Positions 26,756 to 34,918 of a DNA stretch of 64,000 nucleotides are shown piece after piece. The notes under the pieces are model-generated. The model was not told where the DNA came from and made no database searches. It worked only from the letters and a program-made list of their open reading frames with translations. The stretch comes from UBA2241 sp963777895 (lineage in GTDB: Bacteria > Actinomycetota > Thermoleophilia > UBA2241). The DNA lies in NCBI GenBank assembly GCA_963777895.1, contig CAVZSF010000005.1, positions 868,001-932,000 on the forward strand. The letters run 5' to 3'. The first letter of the stretch is position 1. Every line of letters starts with the position of its first letter. Made by a program: the position numbers and the translations under genes.

Positions 26756-28201
26756 CTAGTCTTCCACGCTGCGGCCGAGCTGCTGGGGCATGCCGAGGCG
26801 GGTGACCGCCTCGGGGCTCAGCAGCTCGGCGAAGTCGTCGTCGCCCAGCAGGCCGCGGCTCACGGCGACCTCGCGCACGCTGCGGCCGGTCGCGTGCGCC
26901 TCGGTGACGACCTCGGTCGCCGCCTCGTAGCCGATCGCCGGGACCAGCGCCGTGGCGGCCGCCGTCGACGTCTCGACGTGCAGCCGGCAGCGCGCTTCGT
27001 CGGCCTCGATGCCCTCGACGCAGTTCCGGCGAAGGGTCTCGTCGGCCCCGGCCAGCAGCGACAGGCTCTCGAGCAGGCACGCGGCCACCAGCGGCAGGAA
27101 GGGGTTGAGGTCGAGCGTCCCGAGGCCCGCCGCGACGGCGATGGTCTGGTCGTAGGCCATCACGAGCAGCGCGACCTGCGTCACGGCCTCGGGGATGACC
27201 GGGTTCACCTTGCCGGGCATGATGCTCGATCCGGCCTGCCGCTGCGGCAGCCGGATCTCGCCCAGCCCGGCCTCCGGGCCCGAGCTCATCAGGCGCAGGT
27301 CGCCGGCGACCTTGAGCAGCGTGGCGGCGTGCGCCTTGAGGATGCCCGAGACTTCGGGGAAGACGTCGGCGTTCTGGGTCGCTTCGACGAGGTTCTCGGC
27401 GCGCGCGAAGCCGATCGACGTGAGCTCGCGCAGCGTGTCGACGACGCGGAAGACGTACTGGCGCGGCGCCCCGAAGCCGGTGCCGATGGCGGTGCCGCCG
27501 AGGTTCACGACGCGCAGCCGTTCTTCGCACTTGTAGATGCGCCAGCGGTCGCGGTTGAGGGCCTCGGCGTAGGCGCCCATCTCGCGGCCCAGCGTGGTCA
27601 GGACGGCGTCCTGCAGCTGGGTGCGGCCGACCTTCACGACGTGGGCGAACTGGCGTTCCTTCTCCTGGAAGGCCTCCTGCAGCGCGACGACCTGCTCCTC
27701 GAGGTCGTGCAGCAGGCGGATCGCCGCGAGGCGCAGCGCCGTGGGGTAGGTGTCGTTCGTGCTCTGGTGGAGGTTGATGTCGTCGGCCGGCGAGACGCGG
27801 CCGTAGGCGCCGTGCGGCTCGCCCAGGATCTCGAGGGCGCGGTTGGCGAGCACCTCGTTGACGTTCATGTTGGTGCTCGTGCCCGCGCCCCCCTGCAGCG
27901 CGTCGACCACGACGTGCGCCGTCAGCAGGCCGTCCGCCATCTCGCGGCAGGCCTGCTCGATGGCCTCGGCCTTGGCGGCGTCGTCCGCCCAGGCGCCGAG
28001 CGCCCGGTTGGTGCGCGCGCAGGCGAGCTTGACGGTGCCGTAGGCCTCGACCAGCGCGCGATGCACCGGGCGCCCCGCGAGCGGGAAGTTCTCGACGGCG
28101 CGCTCGGTGTGGATGCCGTGCAGTGCACCGGCAGGCACGGGCGCCTCGCCGAGGAGGTCCCGTTCGATCCTGTAGCCGTCGTCCGTCACTGCCGCCGTCA
28201 T
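26756..28201 (-). CDS. aspA: Aspartate ammonia-lyase
   Basis: It converts aspartate to fumarate and ammonia. The 481-residue protein has the fumarase/aspartase signature GSSIMPGKVNPVIPEA, with the mobile catalytic loop around SS, plus SPADDINLHQSTNDTYPTA and GGAGTSTNMNVNEV, matching AspA rather than fumarase. It is embedded between hydF and the TM1266-type gene. aspA genes are recurrent neighbours of hydEFG in other anaerobes. Supplying ammonia for the amine of the azadithiolate bridge is a plausible reason, but for this organism it is inference. Confidence 0.93.
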   Translation of the reverse strand: MTAAVTDDGYRIERDLLGEAPVPAGALHGIHTERAVENFPLAGRPVHRALVEAYGTVKLACARTNRALGAWADDAAKAEAIEQACREMADGLLTAHVVVDALQGGAGTSTNMNVNEVLANRALEILGEPHGAYGRVSPADDINLHQSTNDTYPTALRLAAIRLLHDLEEQVVALQEAFQEKERQFAHVVKVGRTQLQDAVLTTLGREMGAYAEALNRDRWRIYKCEERLRVVNLGGTAIGTGFGAPRQYVFRVVDTLRELTSIGFARAENLVEATQNADVFPEVSGILKAHAATLLKVAGDLRLMSSGPEAGLGEIRLPQRQAGSSIMPGKVNPVIPEAVTQVALLVMAYDQTIAVAAGLGTLDLNPFLPLVAACLLESLSLLAGADETLRRNCVEGIEADEARCRLHVETSTAAATALVPAIGYEAATEVVTEAHATGRSVREVAVSRGLLGDDDFAELLSPEAVTRLGMPQQLGRSVED

Positions 28202-28241
28202 CCGCCGTCGTCTGCACCTGGCCGCGCAGTCTCGAGCCGCG

Positions 28242-28502
28242 TCAGTGGCCGAACACCATCGACTGGACGAAGACGCCCTCGACCGTCTCGAGCCTGGCCG
28301 CCATCCGCTCGGCCTCGACCGGCTCGCCGAAGAACTCGAGCAGCACCACGCCGCTCGGCGAGCACTGCGTGTCGTCGACGTCGTGCAGGCCGATGCGCGT
28401 CTTGATGTTGCAGCCGTACTCGGTGAAGATCTTCTGCACCTCGGGGGCCTTGGTCATGCGGTTCGTGATGTGCACGCCGAGGATGATGTGGTCGTCGGTC
28501 AT
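28242..28502 (-). CDS. Iron-only hydrogenase system regulator, TM1266 family
   Basis: The 86-residue product ITDDHIILGVHITNRMTKAPEVQKIFTEYGCNIKTRIGLHDV begins like an ACT/NikR-C-type ferredoxin-like regulator domain. It matches the small TM1266-type proteins that consistently accompany [FeFe] hydrogenase maturation genes. A regulatory role is the family name's claim; ligand and target are not known. It has no DNA-binding domain of its own. It lies between aspA and hydG in the maturation operon. Confidence 0.85.
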   Translation of the reverse strand: MTDDHIILGVHITNRMTKAPEVQKIFTEYGCNIKTRIGLHDVDDTQCSPSGVVLLEFFGEPVEAERMAARLETVEGVFVQSMVFGH

Positions 28503-28560
28503 TCGCTGATCCTTTCGTCCCGTCCGTCTGGCCTTCGCCGTCTGTCCACGCGGCCGGCCG

Positions 28561-29958
28561 CTAGCAGAGCACGTCGCGCTCGCCCGCGCGCACCTGGGCG
28601 AGCATCTTCTCGGTGTGACGGCGGCGCACGTCGTCCATGGCCGCCGTCTTCTCGCCGATCAGGGTCTCGCCCACGGCGCGCGTCTCCTCCGAGCCATAGT
28701 CCTCGAGGTATTCGAGGAAGGTCGAGAGCGCGTTCGGGTCGCAGTGGTGCTTGATGTCGCCGGGCTTGGCGAGATCCATGAAGTCCATGCCGGTGCGCCC
28801 CAGGCGGTAGCACGCCGTACAGAACGACGGGATGTAGCCGAGCCCCGCCACGTCGCGGATCACCTCGTCCAGCGAGCGGTGGTCGCCGAGCTGGAACTGG
28901 GCCGTGTCGAACTGCTCGTCCTCGGCGTAGCCACCCGGGTTGGTGCGGCTCCCGGCGGAGATCTGCGAGACGCCCAGAGCGAAGGTCTCACGGCGCAGGT
29001 TCGCCGTCTCGCGCGTGCTCATGATCATGCCCGTGTAGGGCACGGCAAGGCGCAGGATGGCGACGATCTTGCGGAAGTCCACGTCGCTCACCGGCCGCGG
29101 CGGGTTGCTCGCCATGTCGGAGCCGATGGCCGGCTCGAGGCGCGGCATGCTGATCGTGTGCGGGCCGACGCCGAAGACGCGCTCGAGCTCGCGGATGTGC
29201 TGCAGCATGGCGAGCAGCTCGAAGCGCCAGTCGGCGAGGCCGAAGAGCACGCCGATACCCACGTCGTCGATGCCGGCCTCCATGGCGCGGTGCATGCCGG
29301 TGACGCGCCAGTCGTAGTCCCGCTTCTTGCCGCCCACGTGCACGGCCCTGTAGGTCTCGCGGTGGTACGTCTCCTGGAAGAGCTGGTAGGTGCCGATGCC
29401 GGTCGCCTTGAGGGCGCGGAACTCGTCGACGGAGAGCGGCGCCACGTTGACGTTCACGCGCCGGATCTCGCCGTTGCCGCGCTTGACCGCGTAGATGCTC
29501 GCCACCGCGTCGAGCACGTACTGAAAGCCCTGCTTCGGATAGGACTCGCCGGCCACGAGGAGCACGCGCTTGTGGCCCTCGTCGACGAGCAGCTCCACCT
29601 CGTGGCGGATCTCGTCCTGGGTGAGGGCGCGGCGCTTGAGCTCCTTGTTGCGCACGCGGAAGGCGCAGTACAGACAGTCGTTGCTGCACATGTTCGAGAC
29701 GTAGAGCGGGGCGAAGAGCACGAGGCGCGCGCCGTAGATGGCGTCCTTCACGTCGCGCGCCGCCGCGAAGAGCTCGCCGAGCAGCTCGGGGTCGCTGATC
29801 GACGACAGGACGGCGACGTCCTCCATCCCGAGGCCGCCGAGCTCGCCGGCCCGCGCGAGGATCTCGCGCACGTGGCCGGCGTCTTTGTCGGCGCCGGCGC
29901 GGAGCGCGTCCTCGATGAGGCGTTCGTCGATGAAGGTGCCTGCCGTTGCCACGCTCAT
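28561..29958 (-). CDS. hydG: [FeFe] hydrogenase maturation radical SAM enzyme HydG
   Basis: HydG cleaves tyrosine to make the CO and CN ligands of the H-cluster. The 465-residue protein has the radical SAM motif CSNDCLYCAFR near residue 90, tyrosine-lyase-like core segments (VNVNVAPLSVDEFRAL, SMPRLEPAIGSDM), and the C-terminal CTACYRLGRTGMDFMDL..HHCDPNA region that binds the auxiliary cluster and dangler iron. The start overlaps the stop of the upstream kinase gene by 4 nt, so kinase and HydG are made together. Confidence 0.95.
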   Translation of the reverse strand: MSVATAGTFIDERLIEDALRAGADKDAGHVREILARAGELGGLGMEDVAVLSSISDPELLGELFAAARDVKDAIYGARLVLFAPLYVSNMCSNDCLYCAFRVRNKELKRRALTQDEIRHEVELLVDEGHKRVLLVAGESYPKQGFQYVLDAVASIYAVKRGNGEIRRVNVNVAPLSVDEFRALKATGIGTYQLFQETYHRETYRAVHVGGKKRDYDWRVTGMHRAMEAGIDDVGIGVLFGLADWRFELLAMLQHIRELERVFGVGPHTISMPRLEPAIGSDMASNPPRPVSDVDFRKIVAILRLAVPYTGMIMSTRETANLRRETFALGVSQISAGSRTNPGGYAEDEQFDTAQFQLGDHRSLDEVIRDVAGLGYIPSFCTACYRLGRTGMDFMDLAKPGDIKHHCDPNALSTFLEYLEDYGSEETRAVGETLIGEKTAAMDDVRRRHTEKMLAQVRAGERDVLC

Positions 29959-31316
29959 TGCTCTGCTCCATTCGTCTTCGCGCCGGCGTCCTCGTCGCAC
30001 TCGCCGGTCGCCGGGATGTCGAACCAGAAGCGCGCCCACTCGCCCTTCTTCGCCTCTGCCGAGACGCGGCCGTGGTGCAGCTGGATGATGCGCCAGGTGT
30101 TGTAGAGGCCGACCCCGGTGCCGCGCCGGTTCTTGGCCTCACCGCTGTCGAGACGCGAGAAGCGGCGGAAGAGCTTGTTGCGGTCGGTCATCGAGAAGCC
30201 CTCGCCCTCGTTCCACACCGAGACGCGCAGCGCCTCGGGGCGGACGTGGCGCGAGTCCGTGATCTGCACCGTCACCCGGACCTCGCCGCCCTCGCGCCCG
30301 TACTTGATGGCGTTGTCGAGCAGGTTCACGAGCACGATGCGCAGCAGCGTGGGGTCGCAGCAGACGAGCGGTCGTGGCTCGTGCGGCATCTCGGTGACGA
30401 GCCGCATGTCGCGTGCCTCGAGCTGCGACCAGATGAGCTCGAGCGCCGGGTCGATGACCTCTGTCCCGACGTCCACGTTAGGCCGCATGCGCAGCTCGAG
30501 CTCGCCGCCTTCGACGTGCGCCAGGTCGAGGTACTCGCGCACCAGGTCGAGCAGGTACTGACCCTTGCGGACGATGCCCTCGAGCTTGACCTTCTGGGTG
30601 GACGAGAGCTCGCCCAGGTAGCCGTCCGCGAGGATGCGGGCGTCGGTCACCATGGATGCGACGGGGCTCTTCAGCTCGTGACTCACGAAGCCGAGCATCT
30701 GCAGGTAAGCCGTCTGGGCCTGCTCGAGCTGCTCGATGCGCCAGGCCTTCTCGACGGCCTGGCTGAGACGCTCGGCGATCGCCATCTGTAGCTCGATGTG
30801 CTTCGAATGATAGGTATGCACTTCGCGCGAGCTGCGGAAGATGAAGCCCACGACCCTGCCCTCGACCGAGAGAGGACACGTCAGGTTGGACCTGACGCCC
30901 TCGCGCACGAGCCGACGGCTCGAGTGGCTCCGGGGATGCTCGCTGGCGTACTGGTGCAGGTCGCCGATGATGCGCGGCAGGCCCGTCTCGAGCACCGCTC
31001 GCAGCGAACTGCCGCGCAGGTCCTCGGAGTAGTCCCTGTCGATCAGGAGGGGTTCGTAGGAGGCGCGGTTGTAGTAGGACGTGACGCGTCGCGCGCCCTC
31101 GTCGAGGAAGGCGAGGCCGATGCGGTCGCAGGGGATGAGGCCCTGTGTGTTCTCGAAGAGGTAGTCGACGATGTCGCGCAGCGACGGCCGCGCCGCGATC
31201 TTCTGGTTGACGGTGCGGAGCAGGGTGCGCTCCTCCGCCGAGATGGGCTGGAGCGCCCTAGCGTCGTGGAACGGGTCGACGTAGCGGACCCCGGGATCTG
31301 GCCGTTTGCTGCTCAT
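29955..31316 (-). CDS. GAF-domain sensor histidine kinase, first gene of the hyd maturation operon
   Basis: A 453-residue soluble kinase. Residues about 40-195 form a GAF-like sensor domain (LIPCDRIGLAFLDEG..VRSNLTCPLSVEGRVVGFIFRSS); the HisKA box is LGFVSHELKSPVASM near residue 215 with the phospho-His; the HATPase domain has NLLDNAIKYG, WNEGEGF and GTGVGLYNTWRII. No transmembrane segment is seen, so the signal is intracellular. The GAF part has few Cys (CDRIG, LTCPL), so a metal or small-ligand site cannot be assigned. Its partner response regulator is not adjacent. Translational coupling to hydG suggests it controls or reports on hydrogenase assembly. Confidence 0.85.
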   Translation of the reverse strand: MSSKRPDPGVRYVDPFHDARALQPISAEERTLLRTVNQKIAARPSLRDIVDYLFENTQGLIPCDRIGLAFLDEGARRVTSYYNRASYEPLLIDRDYSEDLRGSSLRAVLETGLPRIIGDLHQYASEHPRSHSSRRLVREGVRSNLTCPLSVEGRVVGFIFRSSREVHTYHSKHIELQMAIAERLSQAVEKAWRIEQLEQAQTAYLQMLGFVSHELKSPVASMVTDARILADGYLGELSSTQKVKLEGIVRKGQYLLDLVREYLDLAHVEGGELELRMRPNVDVGTEVIDPALELIWSQLEARDMRLVTEMPHEPRPLVCCDPTLLRIVLVNLLDNAIKYGREGGEVRVTVQITDSRHVRPEALRVSVWNEGEGFSMTDRNKLFRRFSRLDSGEAKNRRGTGVGLYNTWRIIQLHHGRVSAEAKKGEWARFWFDIPATGECDEDAGAKTNGAEQ

Positions 31317-31337
31317 GGACCTCGCCGACGGGCGGGA

Positions 31338-31375
31338 GGTGCGACCGCGCGGCCGGAGGCGGCCGCGGTCGCACC
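31338..31375 (-). terminator. Hairpin between flxA and the maturation operon
   Basis: A 12-bp perfect outer stem GGTGCGACCGCG/CGCGGTCGCACC (31338-31349 with 31364-31375). It lies 100 nt past the flxA stop and only 22 nt before the kinase start codon. A TACACT box (minus strand, 31394-31389) lies upstream of it, so the hairpin may sit inside the kinase leader and act as an attenuator as well as a terminator. Confidence 0.5.
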
Positions 31376-31473
31376 GGGTTCGCCATCTAGTGTAGTCGAA
31401 GGGCGGCGCGTACGCTGCCGGTCGCAGGTACGATCACGGGCCGGATCGGACGGCGCGACCGGCCGCATTCCGG

Positions 31474-32307
31474 CTAGAACTCGGCCGGCAGCGCGGCGAG
31501 CTGCGCCGCCGTGAAGACCGGCCCGTCCTTGCAGACGTAGACCTTGCCGATGTTGCAGCGACCGCACTTGCCGACGCCGCATTTCATCCGGTTCTCGAGG
31601 GTCGTGTACACCGCCTCCGCCGGGAAGCCGAGCGTGTCCAGGACCGGCAGCGTGAGCTTCACGACGATGGGGGGTCCGCAGAGGACGGCGACCGCGTTCG
31701 CGGACGACGGGGCCAGCTCTTCCACGACCGGCGTCACGAAGCCGACCTTGCCGGTCCACTCCGGAGTCTCGCCACCGGGATCGACGGTCTGCACCAATGT
31801 GAGGTCGTCGCGCGAGGCCCACTCCGCGAGCTCGCGCTTGTAGACCAGGTCGCCCACCGAGCGCGCCCCGTACACGATCGTCACCTTGCCGAACTCGTCG
31901 CGCCGATCCAGGACGTTCCAGATCACGCAACGGACCGGCGCCAGCCCGATGCCGCCGGCGATGAAGACGATGTCCCTGCCCTTCCAGTCGTCCACCGGGA
32001 ACCAGTTGCCGTAGGGTCCGCGGAAGCCGATCGTGTCGCCGGCGTTGACCTCGCGCAGCTCGGCGGTGACCTTGCCGGCCGCCTTCACCGTGCACTCGAT
32101 GTAGCCGTCCCGGGTGGGCGGGCTGGCGATGCAGAAGGTCGACTCGCCGGCGCCGAAGACGGAGTACTCGCCGAACTGGCCGGCGTGGAAGCTGAAGGAG
32201 TCGCGGAAGGTCGAGTCCCTGAACTCGAGCCGGAAGGTGCGCGTGTCGACGGTCTCGTCGATGACCTCGGTGACCGTGGCGAGCTGCGGCTGGTAGAGGT
32301 TGGCCAT
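31474..32307 (-). CDS. flxA: FlxA-type FAD/NAD-binding oxidoreductase subunit
   Basis: FlxA is the NADH-oxidising subunit of the FlxABCD-HdrABC complex. The 277-residue product belongs to the ferredoxin-reductase-like family (PyrK, sulfhydrogenase gamma): FAD-binding FHAGQFGEYSVFG and GFRGPYGNWFP, the NAD-binding VFIAGGIGLAPVRCVI, and the C-terminal [2Fe-2S] cluster CGVGKCGRCNIGKVYVCKDGP. The start overlaps flxB by a TGATG junction. The neighbouring flxBCD and hdrABC set makes the Flx assignment much stronger than the isolated protein would. NADH oxidation coupled to ferredoxin and disulfide reduction is the accepted model for this complex. Confidence 0.88.
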   Translation of the reverse strand: MANLYQPQLATVTEVIDETVDTRTFRLEFRDSTFRDSFSFHAGQFGEYSVFGAGESTFCIASPPTRDGYIECTVKAAGKVTAELREVNAGDTIGFRGPYGNWFPVDDWKGRDIVFIAGGIGLAPVRCVIWNVLDRRDEFGKVTIVYGARSVGDLVYKRELAEWASRDDLTLVQTVDPGGETPEWTGKVGFVTPVVEELAPSSANAVAVLCGPPIVVKLTLPVLDTLGFPAEAVYTTLENRMKCGVGKCGRCNIGKVYVCKDGPVFTAAQLAALPAEF

Positions 32308-33419
32308 CAGCCGTCCGCCTCTTGCGCGTACGCGTCGATCGCCACGAGGATCTCGCCGATGTTCTGGCCCATCTGGCAGGTGCGCACGCAGCGGCCGCAG
32401 CCTGTGCACAGCACCTCGCCGAACTTGATGGGGTAGATGGCGAACTTGTGCGTGATGCGCTGACGGTAGCGGGCGACCTGGTCGGCGCGGGGGTTATGGC
32501 CCGAGGCGTGCAGTGTGAACTTGCCGGCCTGGCACGTGTCCCAGCAGCGCCGGCGGGTGCCGCAGCCCACGCCTTCTTCCTCGTCGACGATGTCGAAGCA
32601 GTGGCAGGTGGGGCAGACCATGGTACAGGCGCCACAGCCGTTGCAGCGGATCCCGAGGGTGGCCCAGAAGGGGTCCTCGAAGTGGTTGTCGACCCAGTCG
32701 CGCACGCGGGCGGCATCGATCTGGACGTTCTGGGAGATGCGCTCGAGGGCGCCGGCGCGGAAGGCGGAGCCTTCGTCGCCGGCGCCCGCAGGCGGCTCGG
32801 CGAAGTGCGCGGCGTGCGACTCGAGGAAGGCACGACCCTTGTCGGTGCTCGCCTCGACGAGCCAGCCGCCGTCGACGGGCGTGAAGAGGCCGTCGGCGCC
32901 CTTCGTCGAGTCAGGCGCCGCCCCGACCGACGGGCAGAAGCAGTGCTCGTCCTCGACGCCGCAGGCAAGCGAGAAGATGGTGCTGGCCTCTCGCCGGCCG
33001 TTCCAGAGTTCGTCGGCGTACTCCCAGTTCATGACCTCGTCGACGATCTCGAGGGCGGCCGCGTCGCAAGGCTTGGCGCCCAGGATCACGCGCGGGTTGA
33101 AGCGCGTCGGCGTCTCGGTGATCTCGACGTCGGCGCCGCGCTGCTTCCACGAGAACAGGTCCTCGGTCTGGGGCAGGAAGAACTGCTTCAGCGAGAGGCG
33201 CGGCATGCCGAGCCCCAGTGTCAGGTCGGCAGCGCTGCTCACCTCGCGATACTCGAGGGCGCCGAAGATGCCCTTGTGCGTCGGGGGCTGACGATCCTCG
33301 AGGCCCGGGATGGCCGGCCCGCCTGCGGCGGCCGGCCCGATCACGGCCGTCTTGCCGGCGACGAGATCGGCGACGAGAGCCTCCAGGGCTTCCCTCGAGA
33401 GGTAGCGGGCCTCGCTCAC
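32307..33419 (-). CDS. flxB: FlxB-type iron-sulfur subunit
   Basis: The 370-residue protein resembles sulfhydrogenase beta and anaerobic sulfite reductase A proteins. The N-terminal part includes ILGAKPCDAAALEIVDEV; two C-terminal [4Fe-4S] motifs, CNGCGACTMVCPTCHC and CTGCGRCVRTCQMG, carry electrons between FlxA and FlxC. An intervening CWDTC is also conserved in relatives. Start GTG 33419 is chosen because GAGGG lies about 8 nt upstream. The stop overlaps the flxA start. The frame is intact. Confidence 0.85.
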   Translation of the reverse strand: MSEARYLSREALEALVADLVAGKTAVIGPAAAGGPAIPGLEDRQPPTHKGIFGALEYREVSSAADLTLGLGMPRLSLKQFFLPQTEDLFSWKQRGADVEITETPTRFNPRVILGAKPCDAAALEIVDEVMNWEYADELWNGRREASTIFSLACGVEDEHCFCPSVGAAPDSTKGADGLFTPVDGGWLVEASTDKGRAFLESHAAHFAEPPAGAGDEGSAFRAGALERISQNVQIDAARVRDWVDNHFEDPFWATLGIRCNGCGACTMVCPTCHCFDIVDEEEGVGCGTRRRCWDTCQAGKFTLHASGHNPRADQVARYRQRITHKFAIYPIKFGEVLCTGCGRCVRTCQMGQNIGEILVAIDAYAQEADG

Positions 33420-33456
33420 TGGATGGCCCTCGGGGTGGCGTGCAGGCGAGAGAGGC

Positions 33457-34340
33457 TCATTTGATGAACTCCTGCTGGTCGTCGAGGCGGAAATCGCCGA
33501 TGGGGGTCACCAGTCTCCGGGTCGTCGGCGACGCGGTAGGCGAAGCGCTCCTCCACGACCTGCTGCAGCTTGCGGTTGAGCACGGCGAGCGGGATGCCCG
33601 CCGGGCAGAAGCGCTCGCACTCGCCGCAGCCGACACAGCGGCCGGCGAGGTGCAGGGCGCGCGTCACGTTCCACGAGAAGTTGCCGCGCGGGTGCGAGGC
33701 CGTCTCGATCCACTGGGGCCGGCTCTTGTCGGCGACGCAGCGCTCGCAGACGCACAGGGGGCAGACCTGGCGGCAGGCGTAGCAGCGGATGCACTTGTCG
33801 AACTGCGCCGTCCAGTAGTCCCAGCGCTGCTCGGGTGTGAGCGCGTCGAGCGCGGCGACACGCTCGTCGAGCGTGAGAAGCGGCGCGGGCGGCTCCGGCT
33901 GGGGCTCGCCGACGAGGTGGTCGTAGAGGTTCGGCTCGCGGTTGTCGCACCCGTGGCAGCGCGGCGCCACCGTCTCGGGCGTCAGCGTCGACCGGCTGCG
34001 GCGCCATCGAGTCCTCGCAGACGCCACCGCAGCGCACGCCGATGAGCACGACGCGGTCGCGGGTGAGCTGCGCTTCGCGCAGCAGGCCCGCGACCGCCTT
34101 GGCGTCGCAGCCCTTCATCACCAGGCCGAGCTTGCCGAGGCCGGCCACGTGCTTGCGCCGCGGGTTCAGGTACGTCGCGAGATTGTGCAGGCAGCGCGTG
34201 TCGAAGATGAGCTTGGCGGCGTCCTCGGGGGTCGTGGCGAAGATCGGCCGGGCGCCGCGCGGGCTGTCCTCCCAGCCGACCACGACGTCGACCGTGCCGT
34301 CGCCGAGCAGTTGCCCTGCAAGGTCGCGCAGCTCTTGCAT
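33457..34340 (-). CDS. flxC: FlxC-type iron-sulfur subunit (two apparent +1 indels)
   Basis: The N-terminal part (VDVVVGWEDSPRGARPIFATTPEDAAKLIFD..VMKGCDAKAVAGLL..RCGGVCED) belongs to the coenzyme F420 hydrogenase beta-subunit N-terminal type family. The second part has CHGCDNREP, CIRCYACRQVCPLCVCERC and CVGCGECERFCPAGIPL, giving at least two [4Fe-4S] clusters plus extra Cys. Single extra bases near 33995 and near 33510 split it into three frames; the repaired C-terminus is DPIGDFRLDDQQEFIK. FlxC relays electrons between FlxB and FlxD/HdrA. Its first codon overlaps the end of flxD. Confidence 0.82.
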
Positions 34341-34918
34341 CAGGCGTCACCGCCGTCGCGGGCGACCGTCGCCGTGTCGGTCGCCGCCGCGACCGTCGCC
34401 GCGTCCGTGCGCTCGTGGTCCTCGTCGAGGCACCCCGTCCCGCCGCTCGTCTGTGCCAGCTCCTGCACCCAGTCGAAATGGTCGGCCGCCACGTTGTGGT
34501 CGTTCAGCGCGCGGTACGCCGCGAAGGCCCCGACCTCGCGCACGTTCGCCACCGCCTCGTTGACGACGTCGCGCCACTTGGCGCCCTCGGAGGCGGAGAC
34601 CCACGAGAACGTGATGCGGCGCTCGTCGACACCGACGAAGCTCATAAGGTCGTGGAACACGGCGAAGCGGCGCCGGGCGTGGTAGTTGCCGGCCGTGTAG
34701 TGGCAGTCGGCGGGATGGCAGCCGCTCACGATGACGCCGTCGGCGCCGCGCTCGAACGCCTTGATGATGAAGAGCGGGTCGATGCGGCCGGTACAGGGCA
34801 GCCTGATGATGCGCACGTTGCTCGCCATATGCAGGCGGCTCGTGCCGGCGAGATCGGCGCCTGTGTAAGTGCACCAGTTGCAGACGAAGGCGGTGATGCG
34901 CGGCTCGAAGGCGTCCAT
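34340..34918 (-). CDS. flxD: FlxD, MvhD-type [2Fe-2S] adaptor subunit
   Basis: The 192-residue product starts DAFEPRITAFVCNWCTYTGADLAGTSRLH, followed by RIIRLPCTGRIDPLFIIKAF and VIVSGCHPADCHYTAGNY, the full MvhD pattern with its [2Fe-2S] cysteines. It is longer at the C-terminus than MvhD at 4129-4633, with an Ala/Thr/Asp-rich tail of about 30 residues. It connects the Flx dehydrogenase to HdrA. It overlaps hdrA2 and flxC by 1-3 nt. The frame is intact. Confidence 0.9.
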   Translation of the reverse strand: MDAFEPRITAFVCNWCTYTGADLAGTSRLHMASNVRIIRLPCTGRIDPLFIIKAFERGADGVIVSGCHPADCHYTAGNYHARRRFAVFHDLMSFVGVDERRITFSWVSASEGAKWRDVVNEAVANVREVGAFAAYRALNDHNVAADHFDWVQELAQTSGGTGCLDEDHERTDAATVAAATDTATVARDGGDA

